Positions 1-6,085 of a stretch of DNA of 11,856 bases are shown piece by piece. Source of the stretch: JBEKEX01 sp050013615 (GTDB taxonomy: Bacteria > Chloroflexota > Anaerolineae > Anaerolineales > Anaerolineaceae); contig JBEKEX010000064.1 in assembly GCA_050013615.1 (NCBI GenBank), forward strand, positions 1 through 11,856, in the 5' to 3' direction. A program made the translations under genes and the position numbers. Below the pieces are notes generated by a model. The model was not told the origin of the DNA. It made no database searches and saw only the letters and a program-made list of their open reading frames with translations. How positions within the stretch are numbered: position 1 is the first letter of the stretch; the number at the start of each line of letters is the position of its first letter.

Positions 1-1
1 G

Positions 2-82
2 TCCGAGGCCAAAGGTGGGGCCGCCCCCGAGGGCGAGGTCGTAGACGCGGAGTTCGAAGACATCGGCAAGAACAAGAAATGA
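2..82 (+). CDS. dnaK: DnaK (Hsp70) chaperone, C-terminal end only
   Basis: Only the last 26 codons lie in the window, and the frame is open to the left edge. The visible tail has a small Gly/Ala-rich stretch, then acidic residues ending EVVDAEFEDI and a short lysine-rich end before TGA at 80-82. The EVVDAEFE-type tail is the hallmark of bacterial DnaK, where it ends the disordered C-terminal segment after the substrate-binding lid. DnaK is the cytosolic ATP-dependent Hsp70 that refolds clients with DnaJ and GrpE. The next gene, a small heat-shock protein, starts 67 bases downstream on the same strand and fits a chaperone operon. No terminator is visible between them. Identification rests on this tail and on context, and nothing can be said about the ATPase domain. 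Confidence 0.85.
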   Translation, partial: SEAKGGAAPEGEVVDAEFEDIGKNKK

Positions 83-149
83 GCCGGCGGCCGCGCATCC
101 AGCCGGACGCGGATCGCGGCGCCTGGCGGCGTCAGAGAGGGGAACGCGC

Positions 150-596
150 ATGGCCGTGGTGAAGTGGGACCCGTTTCGCGACCTGTTGTCCATCCAGGAT
201 CGGATGAACCGGCTCTTCGAGCAGACGCTCTCCCGCTCGCGGTCGGAGGAGGGGATCGCCGCTTCCACCTGGACGCCGACCGTGGACATCTACGAAACGC
301 CGGAGACGATTGTTCTGAAGGCGGAGTTGCCCGGTTTGTCCCGGGAGGACATCGAGATCCAGATCCGGGACAACGCGCTCACCCTCAAGGGCGAGCGGCG
401 CTTCGCCAAGGACGCGCAGCAGGAGAACTACCTTCGGATCGAACGGGCCTACGGAGCCTTCCAGCGAAGCTTCACGCTGCCCGCGACCATCCAACAGGAC
501 AAGATTCGCGCCGTCTTCCGGGATGGCGTCCTGGAGCTGACGCTGCCGAAGGCTGAGGAGGCCAAATCGAAGAAGATTGCCATCGAGGTTCGGTGA
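150..596 (+). CDS. Hsp20/alpha-crystallin family small heat-shock protein
   Basis: 148 residues, normal for the family. An ATP-independent cytosolic holdase that binds unfolding proteins as oligomers and hands them to DnaK. The N-terminal arm (1-40) contains the usual WDPFRDL segment and an MNRLFE helix. The alpha-crystallin domain spans roughly 40-135: it opens with TPTVDIYET, continues through AELPGL (58-63), and ends with the conserved G-V-L triad at 126-128. The C-terminal tail carries the I-x-I motif (IAI, 143-145) used in oligomer contacts. The ATG at 150 follows a purine-rich GAGAGGGG at about 134-141, a good ribosome binding site. The gene lies 67 bases after dnaK and is followed by the start of a second Hsp20 copy, so this was probably a tandem pair in a heat-shock operon. 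No CIRCE or similar operator is visible upstream. Confidence 0.95.
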   Translation: MAVVKWDPFRDLLSIQDRMNRLFEQTLSRSRSEEGIAASTWTPTVDIYETPETIVLKAELPGLSREDIEIQIRDNALTLKGERRFAKDAQQENYLRIERAYGAFQRSFTLPATIQQDKIRAVFRDGVLELTLPKAEEAKSKKIAIEVR

Positions 597-663
597 CCCC
601 GCTTGGCGGTTCACGGCTGATCGCTGGCGGGTCGGTTAGGACTGAGGAAGAAAGGGGCGGCGT

Positions 664-837
664 GTGGGGACGCAGTCGTGGCTGGGCCCGGGATGGGATC
701 CGTCCGGGGACCTGACGGCCATCCAGCAAGAAATGAACCGGCTGTTCGAGAGCTTTCTGGGCCAGGGTTCCGCGTGCGTCCAGCCGGTGGAGCGGCGAAT
801 CCAGCGGCAAGTATTGCCCGATGGTCACACTGCGTAG
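664..837 (+). pseudogene. second Hsp20 gene, broken after about 35 codons
   Basis: A GTG at 664 follows a purine-rich AGGAAGAAAGGGG tract (646-658) and opens a 57-codon frame to TAG at 835-837. Residues 11-30 (WDPSGDLTAIQQEMNRLFES) match the N-terminal arm of the complete Hsp20 upstream (WDPFRDLLSIQDRMNRLFEQ), so this is the beginning of a paralogous Hsp20 gene. The likeness stops at about position 770 and the remaining 20-odd codons do not look like Hsp20; the whole alpha-crystallin domain is missing. From the same point the opposite strand reads as EcfT. The gene was therefore probably intact in its own genome and is cut by a breakpoint, either an assembly chimera or a real rearrangement. 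It would not make a working chaperone as shown. Confidence 0.7.
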
Positions 838-855
838 AAACTCGAACTGGCTCAT
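771..855 (-). CDS. ecfT: EcfT transmembrane component of ECF transporter, N-terminal stub
   Basis: Reading leftward from ATG at 855-853, the first 28 residues (MSQFEFLRSVTIGQYLP, then DSPLHRLDAR) match the start of EcfT proteins, whose N-terminus typically reads GQY-P-x-SPLHRLDPR just before the first membrane helix. EcfT is the integral membrane coupling protein that links the EcfA ATPases to a substrate-binding S component. The ATG overlaps the TGA of the EcfA gene (ATGA at 855-852), the usual sign of translational coupling. After about position 771 the frame stays open to 472 but reads as the reverse of the Hsp20 gene and contains no hydrophobic helices, so the real EcfT body is absent. 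It is cut at the same breakpoint as the second hsp20. The exact edge is uncertain by about 10 bases. Confidence 0.7.
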
Positions 856-2594
856 GCGGTTGCCCCCTGACGCTGAAGCACCGGCAGCAGGTCATCCAGG
901 TGGGTAATGCCGCCGGGGACACCCCAGCCTTTTTGGCTCAACGATTGAGAGATGGAGACGGCCAGGGGTGGGAACAGGCCGCTGGCTGCCAGCAAGTCTG
1001 CCTGATAAAAGACATCAGTGACCTTGCCGGATGCGGCTGTTTCGCCGTGCTGCATGACAGTCATTTCATCCGCCAATTGCGCCACATCTTCCATTTGGTG
1101 GGATGAGAATACCAGCGTCATGCCCTCCGACTTCAACTGCCCCAGCCTTTCGAGGATTTCCCGCCGGGAGCGAGGGTCCAGCCCGCCCGTGGGCTCGTCC
1201 AGCAGCAGGATCTCCGGTTTGATCGCCAGGATGGAGGCCAGGGCGACCTTGCGCTTTTCGCCGCCGGAAAGTGTGTAAGTCATACGGTCTTTATAAGCTT
1301 CGAAATCCAATCCCACTTGTTCCATGGCCCACTGCACGCGTTGGGCGATGCCCGTCTTCAATCCCATCTGCCGTGGGCCGTAGGCGATTTCATCACCGAC
1401 GAACTGCTCGAAGAATTGCAGCTCCGGGTTTTGGAACACCAACCCGGCCAACTGGCAAACTTCTTTGCCGTTCAGTTTCGGGTCAGACAGGTCATACGGC
1501 CCCACCCGCACCGTCCCTTTTTGAGGGCGCAGCACGCCGTTGAGGTGTTGCAGCAGCGTGGATTTTCCCGATCCGGTAGCGCCTGCCAGGGCATGAGCAT
1601 GGCAGGGTGCCACTTGAAGGGAAGCATTTTCGAGCGCCAGGCGCGCCAGCGGCGTGTCTTGGAGATAGATGTGCTCGAGAGCCTGCACATCGATCAACCC
1701 CGGTTCTGTCGGCGATGGATCAAACACTGGTTTATCTTGTAGAATCAAATGCTCTATTCGGTGCGGCGCCGGTAGTGATGCCAGAAGCTGCTCTTCGAGG
1801 AGCAAGTTGTCGGGCAGACCCGGGAATACCACCCTGAGCCTGTTTGCAGCCCTGGCTGCGGGCGGCTGCTCCAGCCCCAGGCGTTCCACCAGTCCGGATT
1901 GGGCAAAAAAGTCCTGCGGTGTGCCATCCCAGGCCACACGGCCATGGTCGAGTGCGATCAAGCGCCCGGCCTGTGCGGCTTCATCCATGTGATGGGTGAT
2001 GAAAATAATGGTGATTCCCTGGTCGTGGAGTTGACGCAGCATGTCCATGGCCGAGCGCCGGCCGATGGGATCCAGCATAGTGGTCGCTTCATCGAACACG
2101 ATGGCGCGCGGCTGCATCACCAGCACGCCGGCCAGTGCCAGGCGCTGCATCTGCCCGGCCGAGAGCAGGTGCGGCGGGCGTTGGCGTTCCTCCCACAGTC
2201 CCATCCGGTGCAGGGCCTCTTCCACGCGCTGGCGGATCTCCTCCTCGGGCAAACACAGATTTTCTGCTCCAAATGCCACGTCTTCTTCCACGGTGGTAGC
2301 GATAACCTGCTCCTCTGGGGATTGGAACACCATACCGACCATGCTGCGGATCTGTTTCAACTGCTCCCGCTGGCGGGTGTCCATGCCCGCCACGCGCATT
2401 ATGCCGCGCGTGGGAAGCAGCAAACCGTTGATGTGGCGTGCCAGGGTGGTCTTCCCCGACCCGTTGGCGCCCACCAACGCTACCCATCCGCCTTCATCTA
2501 TACGCAACGAAATATCGGACAATGCTGCTTGTGGGGGCAGTGCCGACACCGGATACTCATAACTCAGTTGGACGATCTCGATTAATGTGCCCAT
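852..2594 (-). CDS. Fused EcfA-type ATPase with two ABC domains (energy-coupling factor)
   Basis: 580 residues from the ATG at 2594, carrying two complete ABC ATPase domains in one chain. Domain 1 has Walker A GANGSGKTT (42-50), Q-loop Q91, signature LSAGQ (144-148), Walker B IVFDE (165-169) and H-loop HH (201-202). Domain 2 has Walker A GATGSGKST (338-346), Q-loop near 388, signature LSGGE (442-446) and Walker B ILLLDEP (462-468). This is the EcfA1/EcfA2 pair of cobalt- or vitamin-type ECF importers fused into one protein; it hydrolyses ATP on the cytoplasmic face and drives EcfT plus an S component. The signature of domain 1 has Ala at the second position of the LSGG core, so the two sites may be unequal. 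A longer reading from TTG at 2675 is possible, but its extra 27 residues do not resemble the family. The start lacks a Shine-Dalgarno sequence and may be nearly leaderless. The substrate is unknown because no S gene is visible. Confidence 0.92.
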   Translation of the reverse strand: MGTLIEIVQLSYEYPVSALPPQAALSDISLRIDEGGWVALVGANGSGKTTLARHINGLLLPTRGIMRVAGMDTRQREQLKQIRSMVGMVFQSPEEQVIATTVEEDVAFGAENLCLPEEEIRQRVEEALHRMGLWEERQRPPHLLSAGQMQRLALAGVLVMQPRAIVFDEATTMLDPIGRRSAMDMLRQLHDQGITIIFITHHMDEAAQAGRLIALDHGRVAWDGTPQDFFAQSGLVERLGLEQPPAARAANRLRVVFPGLPDNLLLEEQLLASLPAPHRIEHLILQDKPVFDPSPTEPGLIDVQALEHIYLQDTPLARLALENASLQVAPCHAHALAGATGSGKSTLLQHLNGVLRPQKGTVRVGPYDLSDPKLNGKEVCQLAGLVFQNPELQFFEQFVGDEIAYGPRQMGLKTGIAQRVQWAMEQVGLDFEAYKDRMTYTLSGGEKRKVALASILAIKPEILLLDEPTGGLDPRSRREILERLGQLKSEGMTLVFSSHQMEDVAQLADEMTVMQHGETAASGKVTDVFYQADLLAASGLFPPLAVSISQSLSQKGWGVPGGITHLDDLLPVLQRQGATA

Positions 2595-2605
2595 ACTGTG
2601 AAGGG

Positions 2606-2614
2606 ATTTTACCA
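2606..2614 (-). promoter_or_regulatory. extended -10 element (TGGTAAAAT) for the EcfA gene
   Basis: On the minus strand TGG-TAAAAT ends 11 bases before the ATG at 2594. A start site about 7 bases after the hexamer would leave a leader of only 4-5 bases, which would explain why no Shine-Dalgarno is present. No convincing -35 box is seen, which is tolerable for an extended -10 promoter. Inferred from pattern only. Confidence 0.4.
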
Positions 2615-2752
2615 AAGAAACCCTATCAAAACCTGTCACCTGCCGGAATAAACTCTGTATCACCAAAGTCGGCAATGGTTCTGTGCTAGAATAAAAAAGA
2701 TAGCATAATCATAAAATACAATAAAACTTGTTACTAGCATGATAAAAATAGT

Positions 2753-2863
2753 GTCATTGCGAGTCGAGCGTACTTTGCCTGCCCTATAAAGGGCTCGACG
2801 AAGCAATCTCAGAACTTTTGGGAAATCGCCACGACCCGGAAAAGCACCGGGTCTCGCGATGAC
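2753..2863. repeat. palindromic intergenic repeat with cloverleaf-like folding potential
   Basis: Outer arms GTCATTGCGAG (2753-2763) and CTCGCGATGAC (2853-2863) are inverted copies with one mismatch. Inside are three smaller inverted pairs: GTCGAGC (2763-2769) with GCTCGAC (2793-2799), perfect; GCAATCTC (2803-2810) with GAAATCGC (2822-2829), degenerate; and GACCCGG (2833-2839) with CCGGGTC (2847-2853), perfect. A competing GCCCT/AGGGC hairpin sits in the first arm (2781-2794). The combination of GTCATTGCGAG, CGAAGCAATCTC and CGATGAC resembles dispersed intergenic palindromes I remember from several bacterial genomes, including Chloroflexota. It carries no gene. No clear target-site duplication flanks it. 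The rightmost bases overlap the first candidate start codon of the threonine synthase gene. Confidence 0.7.
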
Positions 2864-4088
2864 AAACACAGGAAAACCATTGAATCAATTTCCTCCCTTT
2901 TCCTATCTAAGCCATCTCGAATGTTCACAATGCGGGCAGTCTTTCGACCCCGTACAGGTGCAGACTTTCTGCCCCCAGTGTAACGCGCCGCTTCTAGCCC
3001 GTTATGACCTCCCTGCTGCGCAGAAAGCACTCACGCCGCAAAGTATCGCTCGCGAAGCACAAGCCACCTGGCGCTGGCACGCATTGCTGCCGGTATGCGA
3101 TCCCGATCACATCATCACCCTGGGGGAAGGTGACACACCCATCATTGAACTGCCCCGCCTGGCCGGCCGATTAGGCATGCGCCAGCTTTTCCTCAAAGAC
3201 GAAGGGCGCAACCCCACCCACAGCTTCAAAGCCCGCGGCCTGGCCCTGGCCGTTTCCAAAGCCTTTGAGCTGGGCATCCGCCGCCTGGTGATCCCCACTG
3301 CCGGCAATGCCGGTTCGGCTCTGGCGAGTTACGCTGCCCTGGCCGGCATGCAAGCCCATATCTTCATGCCCAAGGACACCCCGCCGGCCAATATCCGCCA
3401 ATGTCAACTGGCAGGCGCCGAGGTGACGTTGGTGGACGGCCTGATCAGTGATGCCGCCGCACTGGCAAAGCAAAGCGTTCAGGAGGGCTGGTTCGACGTT
3501 TCCACCTTTAAGGAGCCCTACCGCCTGGAAGGCAAGAAGGTTATGGGCTTCGAAATTGCCGAGCGCTTTGGCTGGGAACTGCCCGACGTGATCATCTACC
3601 CCACCGGCGGCGGTACCGGTTTCGTGGGCATCTGGAAGGCTTTCGAGGAGCTCACTGCACTGGGTTGGTTGAAGACAGACCAACGCCCGCGCATGGTCGC
3701 CGTGCAAGCCGAAGGCTGCGCCCCGGTGGTGCAAGCCTTCGAGCAGGGTTGGGATCACTGCGAGTTTTGGAAGAACGCCCACACCATCGCCGGCGGCTTG
3801 CGCGTCCCCAAGAGTTTTGCCGACCGGCTGATCATGTCCGTCCTGCATGAAAGTCATGGCTTGGCGGTAGCCGTCAGCGACGAGGACATCCTGCGCGCCC
3901 AGCAAGTGCTTTCCACCCAGGAGGGCATTTTCCCCTGCCCGGAAGGGGCTGCACCGCTCGCTGCCCTGCACAAATTGCTGAAAGCAGGCCAAATCACCCC
4001 CGATGAGAAGGTGCTGCTGCTAAACACCGGCTCCGGCCTGATCAACGTGGGGATGTGTTATACTAGTACCCCGTCAAACATGAGTTGA
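2859..4088 (+). CDS. thrC: Threonine synthase-like PLP-dependent enzyme
   Basis: 409 residues from ATG 2859, or 402 from TTG 2880. Fold-type II PLP enzyme; threonine synthase converts O-phosphohomoserine to threonine in the cytosol. The N-terminus holds a zinc-ribbon-like CxxC-x12-CxxC (C22, C25, C38, C41) found in this long bacterial form. The PLP-binding lysine is K124 in NPTHSFKARG, the Asn loop follows at TAGNAGSA (147-154), and the phosphate-binding glycine loop is PTGGGTG (248-254). The near-C-terminal LLNTGSGL stretch is typical. The lysine motif has His and Ala where classic ThrC reads TGSFKDRG, so a related lyase is possible. The ATG at 2859 lies inside the palindromic repeat and has no ribosome binding site. 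TTG at 2880 sits about 6 bases after AGGAAA (2870-2875) and may be the true start. Divergent from the EcfA gene. Confidence 0.82.
   Translation: MTNTGKPLNQFPPFSYLSHLECSQCGQSFDPVQVQTFCPQCNAPLLARYDLPAAQKALTPQSIAREAQATWRWHALLPVCDPDHIITLGEGDTPIIELPRLAGRLGMRQLFLKDEGRNPTHSFKARGLALAVSKAFELGIRRLVIPTAGNAGSALASYAALAGMQAHIFMPKDTPPANIRQCQLAGAEVTLVDGLISDAAALAKQSVQEGWFDVSTFKEPYRLEGKKVMGFEIAERFGWELPDVIIYPTGGGTGFVGIWKAFEELTALGWLKTDQRPRMVAVQAEGCAPVVQAFEQGWDHCEFWKNAHTIAGGLRVPKSFADRLIMSVLHESHGLAVAVSDEDILRAQQVLSTQEGIFPCPEGAAPLAALHKLLKAGQITPDEKVLLLNTGSGLINVGMCYTSTPSNMS
4056..4064 (+). promoter_or_regulatory. possible extended -10 (TGTTATACT) before the ACP/ligase pair
   Basis: TGT-TATACT lies in the last codons of the PLP-enzyme gene, past its conserved core. 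If used, it would give a leader of about 150 bases before the ATG at 4225. No good -35 is present, and the match could be chance within coding sequence. The 136-base gap 4089-4224 shows no terminator, so read-through from the upstream gene is an alternative. Confidence 0.25.
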
Positions 4089-4224
4089 GCTTTTCAATCA
4101 GAAAATCTCGACCTTCTCATGAAAGATTCCATGTAAGAAGATTTGAAGGGGCACTAACGGATGCCGTTTGCGGTCTGCAAGCCTGATCCAACAAACTAAA
4201 CGAATTTATCCAAAAGGATTTCCG

Positions 4225-4542
4225 ATGACGAATAGCCCTGTTGCAGTTACTCCAGAAGCTGTAAAACAACTTGTCTTGAACGCTCTCAAAGAACTGAATG
4301 AGCAGCTCGATGCAAACAAACAACTGGAAGTCACTGAGAATACCGTCCTGTTCGGGCGTGGCTCCCGGCTCGACTCGCTTGGCCTGGTCAATTTGATCGT
4401 CCTGGTGGAAGAGAAAGCCAACGAGACCTTCGGCGCTTCCATCACCCTGGCCGACGAGCGCGCCATGTCCCAGGCGCAAAGCCCCTTCCGCACCGTCCAA
4501 TCGCTATCGGATTACCTCTTGATGCTGCTGAAAGAACAGTAA
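4225..4542 (+). CDS. Acyl carrier protein, stand-alone
   Basis: 105 residues, slightly longer than fatty-acid ACPs (about 75-80). The phosphopantetheine attachment serine is S51 in the motif RLDSLGLV (48-55), followed by an acidic helix (about 56-66) that would dock partner enzymes. A long N-terminal helical arm (about 8-35) precedes the conserved core. Start chosen at 4225 because AAGGA (4214-4218) lies 6 bases upstream; a longer frame from 4168 adds 19 residues unlike the family. After 4'-phosphopantetheinylation it would carry an acyl or aminoacyl group as a thioester in the cytosol. The adenylate-forming ligase gene begins 24 bases after its stop, so the two are probably co-expressed and the ligase probably loads this carrier. 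No synthase or acyltransferase is adjacent, so the cargo is unknown. Not the housekeeping AcpP, judging by sequence and context. Confidence 0.85.
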   Translation: MTNSPVAVTPEAVKQLVLNALKELNEQLDANKQLEVTENTVLFGRGSRLDSLGLVNLIVLVEEKANETFGASITLADERAMSQAQSPFRTVQSLSDYLLMLLKEQ

Positions 4543-4566
4543 CGAAAGCCGATATCCAGGCCCATC

Positions 4567-5913
4567 ATGATGCTCGATTTTTTATTCCGGGTTTTCGAAG
4601 AATTCTCCACTCAAGACGCCATCATTTGGAAAAACCAGCGAGTCAGTTACCACTGGCTGCAGGAGAGAACCCTTTACTGGCTTAAAAAAGTCGAAGAAGA
4701 AAAAGTCAAGCCCGGCTCCGTAGTCATCCTCGAAGCCGACTTTTCCCCCAACGCCGTGGCGCTTTTCCTGGCGCTCATCGAACGGCATTGCATCCTCGTT
4801 CCTCTCACCAGCTCCGTCGAAGCCAAGAAGCAGGAATTCATCGAGATCGCCCAGGGCGAAGTCGATATCCGCATCGATGCCAACGACGATGCCGTCGTCA
4901 CCCGGCTGCCGAACGTTGCCTCGCACGAAATCTACCAGGAGCTGCGCCGGCGCGACCACCCGGGTCTGATCTTGTTTTCCTCCGGCTCGACCGGCAAGAG
5001 CAAGGCCGCCGTACATGATCTGACCAGCATTTTGGAAAAGTTCAAAGTGCGCCGCAGCCGTCAGCGCGCCATTTCCTTCCTGCTCTACGACCATATCGGC
5101 GGGGTCAACACCATGCTGCACATCCTGTCCAACGGCGGCTGCCTGGTCACCGTGCAGGACCGCAGCCCCGATAGCGTTTTGGAAGCTGTAGACCGCTTCC
5201 AGGTTGACTTGCTGCCCACCTCCCCTACTTTTATCAACCTGATTATCCTTAGTGAGGCCTACAGGCGCCACACACTCACCTCGCTGAAGACCGTCACCTA
5301 TGGCACGGAGCCCATGCCGGAGAGCACGCTCAAGCGCTTCCACGAGCTATTCCCGGCGGTCAAACTGCAGCAGACTTATGGACTCTCGGAAGTCGGTATT
5401 TTGCGTTCAAAATCCAAAAGCTCGGATTCCCTATGGGTCAAGATTGGCGGTGAAGGATTCGAGACCCGTGTGGTCGATGGAATACTCCAAATAAAAGCGC
5501 AATCGGCCATGCTGGGCTACTTGAATGCCCCCAGCCCGTTCACCGACGATGGCTGGTTCAACACCGGCGATGCCGTGGAAGTGGATGGGGAATATTTCCG
5601 CATTCTGGGCCGTCGCTCCGAGATCATCAACGTCGGCGGCGAGAAAGTCTATCCGGCCGAGGTCGAAAGCCTGATCCAGGAGATGGACAATATTGCCGAA
5701 GTGACCGTCTTCGGGGAAAAGAATCCCATCACGGGCAACATCGTCTGCGCCAGGGTGCGCCTCAAGCAGCCGGAAGACCCCAAGGAACTGACCCTGAGAG
5801 TGAAAAAATTCTGCCGCCAGCGATTGCCGGCTTTCAAAGTACCGGTCAAAGTCATTATCGACGATTCCTCGCAACACAGTGAACGTTTCAAAAAAATTCG
5901 TTTTACCGGATAA
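4567..5913 (+). CDS. AMP-binding (ANL superfamily) acyl/aminoacyl ligase
   Basis: 448 residues, short for an acyl-CoA synthetase (usually 500 or more) but complete at both ends. Adenylate-forming enzyme that activates a carboxylic acid with ATP and passes it to a thiol. Visible motifs: ATP phosphate loop SSGSTGKSK (138-146), A4-like YDHIGG (174-179), A5 YGLSE (271-275), the TGD aspartate (333-335), and the hinge GRRSEIINVGGEKVYPAEVE (348-367). The C-terminal catalytic lysine is probably K443 in FKKIR; the usual Gly before it is Lys. The protein ends five residues later. No trans-membrane segments. ATGATG gives two possible starts (4567, 4570) and the ribosome site is weak, consistent with coupling to the ACP gene 24 bases upstream. 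The ACP (S51) is the likely acceptor rather than CoA. Substrate not predictable from sequence. Confidence 0.88.
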   Translation: MMLDFLFRVFEEFSTQDAIIWKNQRVSYHWLQERTLYWLKKVEEEKVKPGSVVILEADFSPNAVALFLALIERHCILVPLTSSVEAKKQEFIEIAQGEVDIRIDANDDAVVTRLPNVASHEIYQELRRRDHPGLILFSSGSTGKSKAAVHDLTSILEKFKVRRSRQRAISFLLYDHIGGVNTMLHILSNGGCLVTVQDRSPDSVLEAVDRFQVDLLPTSPTFINLIILSEAYRRHTLTSLKTVTYGTEPMPESTLKRFHELFPAVKLQQTYGLSEVGILRSKSKSSDSLWVKIGGEGFETRVVDGILQIKAQSAMLGYLNAPSPFTDDGWFNTGDAVEVDGEYFRILGRRSEIINVGGEKVYPAEVESLIQEMDNIAEVTVFGEKNPITGNIVCARVRLKQPEDPKELTLRVKKFCRQRLPAFKVPVKVIIDDSSQHSERFKKIRFTG

Positions 5914-6041
5914 ATTTGTTCAAAACCTTTGACGCGAGAATAGAGTCCTGACCCCATTACCCAGGAAGATGCTCTCGAATATCGTCTCCGGATGGCATAC
6001 CCGGCAAAATTACTGTGGTGCCCACCAAACCGATGAGCACC

Positions 6042-6053
6042 GGCTGGCCAGCC
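6042..6053. repeat. perfect 12-bp palindrome upstream of the 6086 gene
   Basis: GGCTGGCCAGCC is self-complementary. Its centre lies about 38 bases before the predicted transcription start of the 6086 gene, a position where an activator or repressor dimer could bind. No second copy was noticed nearby, so a chance palindrome is also possible. Confidence 0.3.
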
Positions 6054-6070
6054 CATCTGGCGCTAATCGA

Positions 6071-6079
6071 TGCTAAAAT
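6071..6079 (+). promoter_or_regulatory. extended -10 (TGCTAAAAT) giving a leaderless start
   Basis: TGC-TAAAAT ends only 6 bases before the ATG at 6086. Transcription starting about 7 bases downstream would begin at or next to the A of the ATG. No Shine-Dalgarno is present, which agrees with a leaderless messenger. No -35 match was found. Confidence 0.45.
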
Positions 6080-6085
6080 AAAGCT

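Noticed and set aside
83..149. HrcA/CIRCE-type operator between dnaK and hsp20
   Set aside because: No inverted repeat of that type is present in the gap.
472..770. Extension of the EcfT frame leftward past the breakpoint
   Set aside because: It reads as the reverse of hsp20 sequence and lacks the hydrophobic helices EcfT must have.
1899..2585. 228-codon frame on the + strand opposite the EcfA gene
   Set aside because: It mirrors the fused ATPase gene, has no family-like motif, and the minus-strand protein has every ABC motif in order.
2595..2675. N-terminal extension of EcfA from TTG 2675
   Set aside because: The 27 extra residues do not match the family, and a -10 element lies inside this stretch.
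3171..3992. 273-codon minus-strand frame opposite the PLP enzyme
   Set aside because: Shadow of a GC-rich real gene; composition is repetitive Gly/His/Ala without recognisable domains.
4168..4224. Longer ACP start at 4168
   Set aside because: A proper ribosome binding site sits just before 4225 and the extra 19 residues are not ACP-like.
4089..4224. Riboswitch or terminator in the gap before the ACP gene
   Set aside because: Only a weak TTGC/GCAA hairpin (around 4167-4179) with no T-run and no recognisable aptamer core.
4582..5343. 253-codon minus-strand frame opposite the ligase
   Set aside because: Antisense shadow; the + strand encodes a complete ANL motif set.
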